This document shows positions 11,500 through 22,231 of a stretch of 64,000 nt of DNA, piece after piece. The DNA is from Eutreptiella sp. 'Long Island Sound 2002'. Its lineage: Eukaryota > Euglenozoa > Euglenophyceae > Eutreptiales > Eutreptiaceae. Position numbers and translations under genes: made by a program. Position 1 is the first letter of the stretch, and each line of letters starts with the position of its first letter. The notes under the pieces were generated by a model. That model saw nothing but the letters and a program-made list of their open reading frames with translations, was not told where the DNA came from and made no database searches. The stretch is from positions 119,112,699-119,176,698 of the forward strand of contig OZ038380.1 of NCBI GenBank assembly GCA_964036045.1. Reading direction: 5' to 3'.

Positions 11500-14150
11500 T
11501 TCCTTATGTTGCAGGTTTTGGGATTTTTGGACGTCAGAAAATCCTACGTGGAGAGCCGAACTCCCCCCACAACGAATCATGGGTCGAGCCAAACGGCCCC
11601 AACGAGGAATCATGGGACTGCCAATAATGGCTGTCTAACGCCTCCAGAACGCAAGCTTCCACTTGAACGAACCAGTCCAATTCGTACTTGGAAGAAGCCA
11701 ATGACGATGACGCCAATGAAGACGGTAACTACGATGGTGGCACCTACCATGACGGCAACGAGGACAATTCGTACGCCACACAGAAATGGTCGACTACACC
11801 GTCCAGCTAGGATTCTGTTCATCGACCAGAACCGCTGTGGCAGCCATTTTATCTGGAGCAATACGAACATGAGATCCAGATTGTTGACAAATTCCAGCAC
11901 CTGGGCACATTCAGAATGAAGCCACCCTATTGATTTGAGAGGCACGGAGACGACCCACTTGCGAAAGAGTATACGAAACTCAACCCGCAGGTGCTTGCCA
12001 TCGCGTCGAGTCTCATGGCCCTTCAGCAACGAGGCTATCAATTCCTGAGCTCACGCAACGCGGCAGCTGTGTCGAAGACGAGCCCCACCATATACAAATT
12101 GCGTGACGGTTTCGACATAGACAGCTGGCTTAACACAGCACCGTTCCCCTCCCCTATGAGTTTAGCAGCTGTTTTTTCCCGAAATTCGAAATCATGCATT
12201 TTCAGAACCGCAATATCAAATTGTGCACGGTAATGCTGTTGGTTCTATTTTTTTTCAGAATCTTAACAAAATCATACTGCCCCTGAAGCTGGAACTGCAG
12301 ATAAACTGTCAACAACTGCCGCGTACGCGAGTTTCAGATTCTCGATCGCCGTGCGCAATATTTTGGGGCCGTAGAAACCCAAAAAATAGGTCCTCTCCCG
12401 CAACAATCCCCTTTTTTTCAGACTTTTCTAATTTCGGGAAAGGACAGCTGGTAAAATCATAGGTATATGAGACGATGTGAAGCGCGCCTGACACGTCCTT
12501 CGACGAAAGCGGAACCCCTAGCGGCGCACCAAGCTACCAGCGGTACACGATGATGGAAGTGGCCTGTCAGAATTTTTGAAATGCCCTTGTCGACTGGCAT
12601 AAATGCAACAAACCACTCGAATGGGGATCCAGGTACAATCTCATCGAGACCGACCTGCCCAATCAAATTGCACGCTTGAACCGCATGCATCGAGAGTTTT
12701 GTGCGATCGACAACCTGATGCATGTTGCTGATGGAATCCACCTGCCTTTCAGGTATCCAAGTTTCTGGACATTAGCGAAGATGCGCTGGTCAGCACCCTC
12801 CGCTATTTCAATTCTTGGGCTCATTTGAGACCTCCAGAAGGTTTTCCTAACGAATGACAGGTTATTCGAAGACCGAGGCCCCTTTCTCGCGTATAAGATC
12901 GACTTGCTTCTTCGACGACACCAACTTCGAGCCCTACGAGGTACCACTCAACTCAGGTACAAGAGGTAGGGGTGAGCCCCAGTTCGAACCCAGGACCTCA
13001 TGGTCCAGCTCCAGCAATACTATAGACTAGGAGAGTCGACTGGTTCCTACGCCTACAAGGCCCTCGCACCAGGAGCCCCTATTGATCTGGTCCAGCTGGC
13101 AACGATCTACCAGACTGGCCCTGGACAAATAAGGTACGAAAGCTTCGATAATGAATTTCGAAGAGTTGCCCGTCTTGATTCTACCAATGAGGAGTACCTC
13201 AAGTATTTTCCTTTCGAGGACGCCGCTGATTTGACCCGACGTCGGGGTACTTCGAAGTATCTCACGTCCCGTTTCGGTGGCGGGTACGAAAATGGACAGC
13301 ATTTGCGCCGAGAAGTCCTGTTTCGAAGAGATGTTTTTGTTGATGAACGGGAGGAGCTCGAGCCCACGGGTTGCCTGCGAGCGACCCGTTTCATCCGGAT
13401 TTTGTCAACCACCGGTTCCTGTCGGCGGATTTGAACGTCTACCGACATCACCTGTATGTACCGATGTTCAACTACCTCACGACAATCCATTTTAACTTCA
13501 AAGCTGGCCATCGACGCAACGTCAGCTGCCGTGACCAAGTCCTGAAGGCGATCATTGTCGACACGGCATCGAGCCATGTGACTGCAGAAGGGGTTCGATT
13601 GGCTCTGCAGGACGCTGTCCCCGAGGGTCAGTATGTGCATCAACACCTCGGTAGACTCGACGCAAACTCTCGAACAAGCAGTCTCGAGATCACCGACCGA
13701 TATGCCCTCGGTCCTGGGGTCGACGACGTCAGTGCCATCATCGTTGCTCGGAGAGTTTCGATTGCTGACACACCGTGGTGGGGAGTCGACACACGAAGTG
13801 GTCAGTCCTACCACAGCAGTGCCGCTGTCGAACCTTTGGGATTTCTTCACGACCCAGTCACACCCATTGGGACCGGGACCGTGAGCATGTCTTTGTACTG
13901 CAGTACAAGGCCCCCTTGGACGGCGGGCCTGGCGATCCCAACCTTCGGTTGCTTAACCATCGATCTTGTATCCTGATTCCGAAACTTGCCCTCGAGAGCG
14001 AGGTTTGTCGACACTATACGGACCATGACACCTTCAAGTTCATGGTTAGTGTCGATACGCTGAAAGAGGTGCACGAAGTATGTCGACTTCAGGTGGATGG
14101 CTCGTCCACATTCGAGTGGGGCACGGACTGCTGATTCGACAGTCTGAATG
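11500..14150 (+). pseudogene. Large decayed coding region of unknown function between pol and 3' LTR of G1
   Basis: Protein-like segments follow one another in changing frames: about 11700-12150 (LYLEQYEHEIQIVDKFQHLG-type text), 12590-12830, 13000-13434, 13371-13976 and 13775-14134. They are aromatic-rich and balanced in charge, unlike random translation, and are separated by frameshifts and stops. A 309-bp inverted-repeat insertion splits the region at 12154. I recognise no transmembrane segment, protease or envelope signature. Its position matches that of accessory or envelope ORFs in some gypsy elements, but nothing else supports that role. Confidence 0.4.
12154..12462. mobile_element. Short TIR element (MITE-like) in G1
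   Basis: The left end CTATGAGTTTAGCAGCTG and the reverse complement of the right end, CTATGATTTTACCAGCTG, form terminal inverted repeats that continue into TTTCCCGAAATT on both sides. There is no coding capacity. Internal sequence (for example CTGTCAACAACTGCCGCGTA) is the reverse complement of sequence at 24310-24330 in the larger element 22992-24482, so this is a deletion derivative of that family. No clear target-site duplication is left. Confidence 0.7.
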
Positions 14151-14215
14151 CCAAGTAATGGCTGATTCGACAGTCTGAATGCCAAGTAATGGCTTATCCG
14201 ACAGTCGGGACGCCA
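14131..14215 (+). repeat. 30-bp tandem repeat near the G1 3' end
   Basis: GCTGATTCGACAGTCTGAAT with GCCAAGTAATG is repeated twice without change and a third time in degenerate form (CTTATCCGACAGTCGGGACG). Confidence 0.75.
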
Positions 14216-14624
14216 TTAATGGCGTCGACTGCTTTAATATGCCCTGTTGATCTGACAGATGTATAGTACTTTTGGTTGTTTGTATGCTGGGCACTCAGCT
14301 TCGATACCTGTGCCCAGTGTTATGGCAACCGACGAGCCCACAGCCTTGCTGTCGGTGGCGCCCGTGCATGTGCCTGGCGAGGTTGTTCTCTGCAGTTTCC
14401 GCCAAGATGCAGCCGGCCGCAAAGTGGAACAAGGCGTGTGAGTGAGGCGCTGACGACAGGTATACCATACACTGGATCCCAGTCTGTGGGTTTCGACCAC
14501 TATTATGCTTCAGGAAGCCAGCAAGTGTCGAGGTCCAGAAGAAATGTTTTTTTTTCCTGGCACCTGCCTATTCAGTTTCGGCTGTGTGGCGCCCGCTTAG
14601 ACGAATGAGACCTCTCCGAGGTCT

Positions 14625-14637
14625 CAGGGGTGGGTAG
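14625..14637 (+). other. Candidate polypurine tract of G1
   Basis: CAGGGGTGGGTAG directly precedes the TGTTA start of the 3' LTR. LTR elements prime plus-strand DNA from such a tract. Confidence 0.45.
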
Positions 14638-14876
14638 TGTTATGGTTTTGAGCAGGAGCAGCGGAGTGAGCGCGCGAGTCGCAATGGCACTGCAGTCTTT
14701 GAGTACATCTGAAGCACCCAGATGCCAGTTGCTGCGAACAAAGTACTGTATAATACTTCGATATCTTTGACCAGGGTTTTTGTCTTCGAATTCGTGAAGT
14801 GTGTATAAACTGGTGCTCCGCCTCAAGATCCTGTGCACAAGGAGGTTTGTCGTATTTTGGGATTTTTGGAGACACA
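14638..14876 (+). repeat. 3' LTR of G1
   Basis: This is the partner of 4030-4255. It begins TGTTATGGTTTTGAGCAGGA and keeps the same internal blocks. It has a few extra bases near 14690 relative to the 5' copy. The divergence between the two LTRs indicates an old insertion. Confidence 0.8.
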
Positions 14877-17005
14877 GAACAGTTCCCAAGTCAAACGCAA
14901 CATTGCTGGCGTTCTACATACGGCACACCTACCCCGACGTGACACCTTACCCCCTGCGGACCACGCGACTGGCGTACGCAGATGACACGGCAGTAGTCCA
15001 AGGCCACCGCCCGCCAACCCCTGCAGAATGCCCCAGACAGCATCAGAGCCAACAAGGTGCTCCATGCTGTTACCAGCTACCTGGAGAACAACCGGCTCCT
15101 TGTACACAACGTCAAGTCAGCCACCATGGTAGAGAATGCGCCAACCCCACCCCTCCGCTCTGGTGACAAACCCATGACCCTGGCGAAAGATGCCACCTAT
15201 CTGAGGATTCAACAGGCGGCCACACAGGAAGGGATCACCCTGCCATCCAACCTCGTCATTGCGCGCATAGCCGCAATGTCCACCGAGGCCCTGGCGTACT
15301 TCCTACAGGCTGTGCTGATTGCGGCCATCGGGTCTCAGGCCCTGCACCTGACACACCCCAAACACATGCTAAAAGGGGCCGTCACCACAGTACGACAGGC
15401 GCGGGCCATCCACCGCCACCGGCCGACATCGCTCCCAGCCGAGGTCCGGGCAGCATCGGCGCGGTACGATGCGGACGGCATCAATCACCTGGTCCACAGT
15501 GCATACACCACGCACACGGCAACCTACCTACATCCCCTCATGCACAACAGAGAACTAGAAGTACGAGAAGTCTTCACACTAACACTGCCGGAAGCCCAGC
15601 ACCACCGCAACACATGCCCCCAGTACTTAGTCCACCAACAGGGCCTCCCCACCACGGTGCAAACACGCATATGGAACCACCTACAGCTCCTGCTGCCGCA
15701 CCACGGGCATGTCATTCAAATGAACCACAGGTGCAAGGGGGCAGGCCCAATAGCCGTCCTGCACATGGATGTGGGCGGAGCACCAACAGGGGATGCCACC
15801 ATCCTCGACCAAGTGGGTACCCCTCTACACCTCGTGACAGTGACACCCAACCAATTGTGGGTTTTCCAGCGGGCGGGCATCCATCCCGTCCCTTTTCTCT
15901 AACACCCCGACTGGCGCATCAAATCGGTTCTGGAAAACCACCTGCGAGCAGCGGCTGACCCAGCCAGTCGCCCACAAGCCACCGATGGAGAAATTGGTGG
16001 AGCATACAATCTGTTCTAGAGCACTCACAAACAGCCCCTACCACAGAGCCCCACCAAAAAGGAACCATGTCAACCACCGACCGCCGGAACAGGTGGGGTA
16101 TGTTCCAGACAACAGCACCGGCGGTCCTGCTATTGGCGCCCAACGGCCTCAAAGTCACCCTGCGGCCCGGCAAAGCACAGGGCAACTTATGGATGCTACC
16201 CCCACCCACGGCACGCAACTTCAGCCGCCCGCCGTTACCAGTGAACCCACTGACAGGCATACCCACCACGTGCTGGCGATGCCGGCCCCATGCACTGGCC
16301 ACAACATGGCCCATCCTCCAATTGTTTGGGCGCCACCGCCACACAAGGACGGCTGATGCTACTCCCGAGCAGCACCAGTGCCCACACACGCACTTCAATC
16401 TCGCTCCGGCGGACATGCTAGCCACGGTGACATGGCAGCCCAATACCCCGGCAGAGTGGCGTATCCACCGAGGGACATTCAGCACCAAGCACCCCGCAAT
16501 CACCTACCCGGTAGTGGCAAAACACCGCAGCACGACGCCAGAAGAATACTGTTGTTCACGCAGAGTCCCAGAGACACAAACCATTGAATGGACCACATAT
16601 CGCCCAAAAACAGGCGTATCTGCTCCAATACATACACAACTACCTCATACAAGGACACGAAAGGAACCCCAAATACGTACAGATGAATGCAGCGGCGACA
16701 GAGGTCATCCACCCAGGGATCGGGGTTTACGCCGTCCCCGGGATCAGGCCAGCCACCACCACACCCTGGGCGACCAGGGCGGGGGGAGCGCTTGTCCACA
16801 CATATCAACCGACGTCCCTGTGCCGCCTGCCCCGGCGAGACAACCAGAACACGGGCATATTTGCGGATGCCTCTGGGAATATCGGCCACACACCGGCGGC
16901 CGGTGGGGCAGCTCTGGAACTACGACCAGACGCCACGGGCCAACTGCGGCAACACCACCTGACGGGGACCATGATTTTTGGAACCTCCTCACACGGTCAG
17001 CTCAG
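14877..17005 (+). pseudogene. LINE-B piece 2: RT motif C to start of RNase H
   Basis: The sequence resumes the RT with LAFYIRHTYPDVTPYPL and then AYADD at 14975-14986, the catalytic motif C (FADD in LINE-A). ORF 15057-15902 continues collinearly with LINE-A through ALHLTHPKHML and IWNHLQLLLP. Later frames (16067-17014) end in GIFADASGN, the first RNase H Asp block, and stop at GTSSHGQL, where the next insertion begins. In LINE-B the residue matching the LINE-A stop at 36916 is Glu (GAA). Several frameshifts make it non-functional. Confidence 0.85.
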
Positions 17006-17009
17006 GGTA
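17006..17009 (+). repeat. Target-site duplication GGTA, left copy
   Basis: GGTA precedes TGTAAT at 17010 and recurs after ATTACA at 20642-20645. Across the element, LINE-B codons join in register with LINE-A (SQGELGAMSDAI block), which confirms the junction. Confidence 0.75.
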
Positions 17010-17196
17010 TGTAATGGGAGTGTGCCCATAAGGCCAAAAGCTGTTGTATTTGACAGCAGAGCACTGCTCTGCAGCGCTGAGGCTATATTCGGCGGCCTTT
17101 TGGCGCCAGAAGGACAGATCGCGCGCACGCATGGATTGCGTGTGAGTTCATGATACAGACAATGAACAGAGCCGATAAATACCGTTTTCTTGGAGA
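17010..17196 (+). repeat. Left LTR, 5' 187 bp only
   Basis: It is nearly identical to 20101-20274 (TGTAATGGGAGTGTGCCCAT through GCCGATAAATACCGTTTT), then diverges abruptly. The rest of the LTR, about 370 bp, is missing or replaced. Confidence 0.8.
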
Positions 17197-18287
17197 TGTT
17201 GGAGAGCTTGTCGCAGCCCAAAACCACGTGGCGCAAGGCGTGAGGCGAGCGCTGTGAGCGCACTGGGCAAGTTGCAGAAGAGCGCTGTACAGGTTACAGT
17301 GGTGCGGCAATGGGATGCAGCGCTGTAAGTAGCGCTGCGCGAAGTTGGGTGCGACAAAAGCGCTCTTGTTAGCGCTATGGCTCTGTGTAAGCAGCCTGAC
17401 AGGGCTTGCGTGTTAAAGCTTCGGCCCTGTTGCTTTGGGGTAGCAGATTCTGATCTCATCTGATCTGAATGTAAAATTGACTTTGTCAATGAAGCCACTT
17501 TTGGCTGTTATAAGGGCCCCGCGCGCCTTTTCTTGTGGCGCTGAAGCATGGGCATGCTTTCTTTTTGCTTGTGGCTGATATGCCTCGTGATATATATCAA
17601 GGCCAGGCTTCTCTGTTTTCGCCAGTGGCCCATATGTTGTTATATCACCTGGTAGGCGCCTTTGGCGCTTGTAGCTTACAACGTACAGCAGTGGTGGCCT
17701 TTGGCGCCAGCTGCACAACAGAGGTGGACATGTTCAAACTCACAAAGAACACGTTTCACTCCTGTTTTGCATATGCTGTTTCGTGAGAGCTCAGGGTGTT
17801 TGGATTCTCGGGCTGTCGAGTGTTTGTATTTTCTTACAACACACAAAACAGCAGGGAAAGTAAAACACACCATGCAGAGCACTCAGGTTTTCTTTTAATA
17901 AGTCCTAAGTTTTTTAGTGGGTATTTGCAGCTTTGTAGGAGTCCCACATACTCTCTTTTCTTTTTAGAGAAGATGCATAAATGCATTTTGGGCTTAGGCC
18001 ACCCCCAGGCACTGATTGAAGCACTGTAGTATACCACATCCAGTTATACTTGCAAAATCCATCTTAGGCTGAGAGGGAGCGAGTTGCCTGCCCTGCAACT
18101 GCACACCCTGCCGCCCACCACCTCAGACCTCTCAGAATAGGGCTATGGCATATGTACACACCTACCCAGGTTTTATACTATCCTGTTCATCACTATAGTG
18201 CTAGGCTGCATAATGCGCCGACAGTACCCAGCCTTATTGGGCTTTGTATCAAACACTGCACCACTCCTTTTGGTCGTGGTAAGCAGT
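17197..18287 (+). other. First internal region, no intact gene
   Basis: Short frames only. The first 200 bp are dense in AGCGCT/GCGCTG palindromes. A block at 17900-17990 is homologous to 19775-19850. Confidence 0.5.
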
Positions 18288-18301
18288 ATTTTAGTAAGGG
18301 G
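18288..18301 (+). other. Candidate polypurine tract before the middle LTR
   Basis: The run AGTAAGGGGG directly precedes TGTAATAAG. Confidence 0.45.
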
Positions 18302-18612
18302 GTGTAATAAGTCTGAGCATCTGCCGGACTTTTAGCGCAGCACAGCTCAATTAGGGCACGTGCGCGCTGTGATTACGACTAGAGTTAAAGATTGCAAATA
18401 TTGTGTCGACATATAATCGCGCAACCGTACGCTGAATTGTTTCTGTTTATTAGGGCATTGTTCAGCGTAATTAATGAACTACAAATAGTCAATTATCGAT
18501 CACATCGTCTTGTTGATGCCCGTCAAGGTTTCAAGGTCTGTTTTTCGTGAAGTAGTTCAATTGGGAAAGTATTTTGAGACCGGAAACAACAATAAAACTC
18601 ACAGTTTTATTA
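18302..18612 (+). repeat. Middle LTR (related subfamily)
   Basis: TGTAATAAGTCTGAG to CAGTTTTATTACA, 311 bp. It shares diverged blocks with the right LTR (GTTTATTAGGGCATTGTTCA versus ATTTATTACAGGCACTTTCA, then TTAATGAAC) and the same termini, but is shorter. Confidence 0.65.
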
Positions 18613-18631
18613 CAGTTCATTAAATTGCCTG

Positions 18632-19270
18632 ATGGACGAAGACGAGTCTGCGCTCGAGTTTGGGACGAATTCAGGGTATGTTGAGACCATACGGCAGTTG
18701 GCGAAAGAGGGCAAACAAGAGGAGTTGAGCCGTGAGGTGCAGGCCTGGGTGCATGATAGCTGGAGTTGGCTGCCCGGAGTACGTACACCGCACGAGGCAC
18801 GTGAAAGGATTGCAGAGCAAGAGTTCAGCGAGCGGATGGTGCTGCTGGAGCGTTTGGTCATCTTGCTGCAGCCCTTTTTGCGAGAGTGTGCGACGGCAGC
18901 TTTCTGGCAGGTCCAGGATTCGTTGCGCAGCGTGCAGCGCGACGTGTCAGCGCTGCAGAGCGACTCCAACGCGGTGCACGATGCTGTGGAGCGCTGCGCA
19001 TGCCTGCGGTCCAGTCTCACGGAAATGAAGAACCTCAGTCCCCTGTTTGCGTTGCTGTGGCGCCAAGCGCCCCTGGGAGCAGCTCTTCGCCAAATTCATC
19101 GTTGGGGAGCGCTGATGCTACGCCGCAGTCCAGTCCCAAGGGCAAACGAGGACGACGTGCTGGACAAGCAGTGCGCCGACGTCAGGCAGCACAGTCCTTG
19201 CTGGAGATATTGGACGGCATCGCGGCGCCAGCCAAAGGCGCTCGACACTCAAAGGGTTAAGGCGCTGTAA
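18632..19270 (+). CDS. Unrecognised 212-aa ORF of the LTR composite
   Basis: The ATG lies 20 bp after the middle LTR. The protein is acidic at the start (MDEDESALEFG) and mostly helical in character, with a leucine-rich segment (ERMVLLERLVILLQPFL) and a heptad-like run (VQDSLRSVQRDVSALQSD). There are no zinc knuckle, protease or RT motifs. Its place directly after an LTR suggests a gag-like or packaging protein of a non-autonomous element. That is inference; the last 60 residues may be read-through sequence. Confidence 0.4.
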   Translation: MDEDESALEFGTNSGYVETIRQLAKEGKQEELSREVQAWVHDSWSWLPGVRTPHEARERIAEQEFSERMVLLERLVILLQPFLRECATAAFWQVQDSLRSVQRDVSALQSDSNAVHDAVERCACLRSSLTEMKNLSPLFALLWRQAPLGAALRQIHRWGALMLRRSPVPRANEDDVLDKQCADVRQHSPCWRYWTASRRQPKALDTQRVKAL

Positions 19271-20089
19271 GCGCCATGTTGCTACCTGAGGCGCTGCATG
19301 CGCCAAGCCACGTGGGCCTGTTAGGCGCTGGGCACTTTGTTCAGTGCCATGGTCAGTGGCGAGAGCAGGGCGTCCACGACAGGGCTGCTGCTCTCACAGT
19401 GAGCAGTGGCGTTGCCTCAAGGCGCCAGAGGCCTGTACGCGTCCGTGGCACTGGAGCTGTCACTTCTGTGGGCAGTCCTGGTGTCCCAAGGCGCAAGATG
19501 CCTTATTTTTTTCTGCTCGGTGGCGGCCATGTGCATTTGGCACACATGTCAGGAGATCTGATGTAGATTTACTGGCATCTCAAAACGACTTGGTGAACCA
19601 AGGCCGCAGCACGCTTCATTTTGTTTTCTACGTGCTTGTATATGGCCATGGATAGTCGTCTTTGCCTTTATTTTAATTGTAATGCCTTAGGCTGTCCGTT
19701 TCGCGCCATTGGCCTTGTACGATTATTATAAATTCCCTCCTGGGCGCTACACTGTACGCGCCACGATATATGTGCAGTTTTTAGTGGGTATACACTGCTG
19801 TGTGAGTCCCACATAACACATGTTTCTGTGTATGCATAAAGCATTTGCACTGCACGGCACACTGTGCACCATACAGCAGAGCACCATACACCAAGCACTC
19901 CACACCACTCCATCCGCACAGCACTATAGCATATGCTTATACCAACCACGGTTTGACGTTCATCTGTACGGGTGTTGGCCTGGTGCCTGAGGCAGCATTG
20001 TTTTTGCGCCTTTATGTATGGTCACCCACCCATGTTTATGGGTTATCAGCTTGTCTGCACACTCCTCTAAGGGTCGTGTGCAGAAGCTT
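19271..20089 (+). other. Second internal region, no gene
   Basis: GCGCTG-rich at its start, then AT-richer sequence sharing a block with 17900-17990. I see no protein-like frame. Confidence 0.5.
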
Positions 20090-20100
20090 AGGAGGGGAGT
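20090..20100 (+). other. Polypurine tract before the right LTR
   Basis: TAGGAGGGGAG lies immediately 5' of TGTAATGGG. Confidence 0.6.
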
Positions 20101-20641
20101 GTAATGGGAGTGTGCCCATAAGGCCAAAAGCTGTTGTATTTGACAGCAGAGCACTGCTTTGCAGCGCTGAGGCTATATTCGGCGGCCTTTTGGCACCAGA
20201 AGGACAGATCGCGCGCACGCATGGATTGCGTGTGAGTTCATGATACAGACAATGAACAGAGCCGATAAATACCGTTTTATATTGCGTCTGTTATTGTTTT
20301 TATTATTGTCTGTGATGCTGCAGTGCCTTCTCATTTATTACAGGCACTTTCAGCATATTTAATGAACTTGTCAGCAACTCGATCAATATTCAACTAAGCA
20401 GTTCGTCTTCGTGTGCCGCCATGGTTCTGTGAGGTTTGCTGTGAGTACAGTGCGACTATTTCATTTTACGGTGAAGAGCAAGGTTTTGCAGCTTGGTCAA
20501 GAGAGCAGGGTTTTGCGGTGAGATCAACTAAGAAGTTTTGTGTGTTCGGCACTTTGCAGCATATTTCAAGAATCAAAATAAAACCAGCTTTGGTCAAACT
20601 TTTATAATAAGAAAGAAGACAAGAAGCAAGGTTTTATTACA
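20101..20641 (+). repeat. Right (3') LTR, full length
   Basis: 541 bp from TGTAATGGGAGTG to TTTTATTACA with short inverted termini TGTAAT/ATTACA. The first 174 bp match the left LTR. The GGTA target duplicate follows. Confidence 0.75.
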
Positions 20642-20645
20642 GGTA

Positions 20646-21760
20646 CTAGCAATGTCTGTGGACGCCGTTGCTGCCGGCTCCAAGGCACCGCGGGATCAAC
20701 CACGTATCGGTCGTAAATGACGCGGCAGTGGACTTCCAGATCGTACGACGCTTCACCAGACAGGTAGTGCACAAGGCGACTGACTCTAGCCCGGGCACAC
20801 AGGCACCACACCTGTGGATGGCACTGCAGAACTTGCCAGGGCACATTCTCTTACACTTAGTAAAGCAAGAGTTCCATCGCTACAAATGATGCACACAACC
20901 AACTCGCCTGGCACGTACCAACCGTGCACGAGCCCCTGCTACACGACCACTTGCACACACACCTGCAGCACCTACCCCCCATCCCGCACCCTGGGGAGCC
21001 GCCGCCCTGGGTGCCTGACGACGGGACCTACAGCGACATGGGGTGGGCATGTCATTATCCACAGCCTCTCAGAACCATGGCCCACATCCGAGGCAGCCAC
21101 CACGACATCACCTTCATGACCTGCCTGCAACAGGAATTACATAAGACGCTGTACTACTCGGTCTTGGACCCACCCCTGCTGCCAGTGCACCTACAAAAAC
21201 GGCGGGCTCAGCTCCTGCTTGAGCAGCTTCTCCTACTCGACTGAGTGGCAAGGTGGTACTGCAGGAAGGGTGTTGACATGGCACATGCACACACTGGAGA
21301 CATGGGACCACTTCACGCAATGCCCACTGGCCAAGGAAGGCGTCCACCTGGCCACGTGGAAACCGGAGGTCAGGATCACGCAACAAGCTGGCCAACGAGG
21401 TACGACGCCTGATGCGGAAACCGGAGATCAAGGATGCTGTGTTACCGGGGGCGGTGCCAGCGGAGCTCTACCGAGTCCTCGCTGACCAAGCGCTCGATAC
21501 AAGGACCACAGTGAGCCACATGCAACTCCCAGCCATCAAATGAGCGGGGACAGAGCTGCAATATCGCACCCAACTATACACACAGGAGGCACAGCAAGCC
21601 CCGGACGACCAACATATCTACTACAACCTGATCATACACTACCAATGCGGAACGCTGGCCGCAAGCACACATCGCACCAAATCAGGCTCTACGGTACACG
21701 AGCCCATGGCATGCGCGCCCCTCGACCCGCTGACCCCTGCCCGCTGTTCACACTTTCCTC
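20646..21760 (+). pseudogene. LINE-B piece 3: end of RNase H and C-terminal domain
   Basis: CTAGCAATGTCTGTGGACGC continues the RNase H in register with LINE-A. The blocks VVNDAAVDFQIVRRF and APHLWMALQNLPGHILLHLV match LINE-A VVDATVDTHLLLRI and LLLWKALRSLPPYVQLHTV. Later text matches the LINE-A C-terminal region up to the HIYYNLIIHYQCGTL-type end (LINE-A EHMQRLIHYHAVH). Many stops and frame switches occur. Confidence 0.8.
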
Positions 21761-21763
21761 AGG

Positions 21764-22231
21764 ATGCTTACAGGCGAGGCCCTGCATCCGGGCAGACCGG
21801 GGAGACCGTGCACCGTGTGCTTCGAGCCGGAGCTTCCCGGCCATGACCTTGGCGGTGGCAGCACGGAGATGCGGCACTGGTGTTGCAGCCAACGCCTAGT
21901 CCATCTGCACCAATGCGCAATCTGCAGGCAACAGCACCCCCTGTGCACCGGACCACCAACCAGGGAAACCCAAGACGAGGACCTCACTCTGGCCACGATC
22001 AGGATGCTGGCCGACGAGGACAGCAGGGCCCCCCACGACCACATCGACTGCAGGGACAGCCTAGATTTTGAGTGGCTGGAGATGCTGAAGGTCCCGACGC
22101 CACAGCCAGCCCGCCCCCCCTTCCGACCAGCGTGCTGGCAGGTACCAGCAGGCGAAAAACTCACGAACTACGCCCCAGACCACGAGCCCTACGACACGGT
22201 GCCGCGAGGCAGCCTACCCCTCCCCGAGGAG
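21764..22231 (+). pseudogene. LINE-B downstream ORF with a RING-like Cys/His cluster
   Basis: The frame opens at 21764 and runs past the junction with gypsy C. Residues about 16-62 read CTVCFEPELPGHDL, then WCCSQRLVHLHQC, then CRQQHPLC. The spacing of CxxC, CC, H, C and a final PLC resembles a RING-type zinc finger in which the last CPxC has become HPLC. Family members usually act as E3 ubiquitin ligases. The rest is acidic (RETQDEDLTLATIRMLADED). It occupies the place that ORF3 has in LINE-A, but I see no similarity to that ORF. It is truncated by the gypsy C junction near 22232. Confidence 0.4.

Larger units (their letters stand above)
4030..14876 (+). mobile_element. G1: Ty3/gypsy LTR retrotransposon inserted in LINE-B
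   Basis: The element is bounded by two diverged direct repeats, both beginning TGTTA (4030 and 14638), and contains gag, protease, RT, RNase H and integrase in that order, the Ty3/gypsy order. It interrupts the LINE-B RT: LLVTLPLL lies on the left, and the codons leading to YADD lie on the right. I could not recover a clean target-site duplication, because the flanks and LTR edges have diverged. All ORFs are broken, so it cannot be autonomous now. About 4 kb of extra sequence lies between integrase and the 3' LTR, including a later 309-bp inverted-repeat insertion. Confidence 0.85.
17010..20641 (+). mobile_element. Non-autonomous LTR composite with three LTRs
   Basis: The element starts TGTAATGGGAGTG and ends TTTTATTACA, and is bracketed by GGTA. 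Inside lie a second TGTAAT...ATTACA unit (18302-18612) and a third (20101-20641), each preceded by a purine tract. The layout is therefore LTR, internal, LTR, internal, LTR. The two internal regions are related: AGTGGGTATTTGCAG with GAGTCCCACATA near 17920 matches AGTGGGTATACACTG with GAGTCCCACATA near 19786. No RT or integrase is present. Mobilisation must have depended on another element. Confidence 0.7.
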
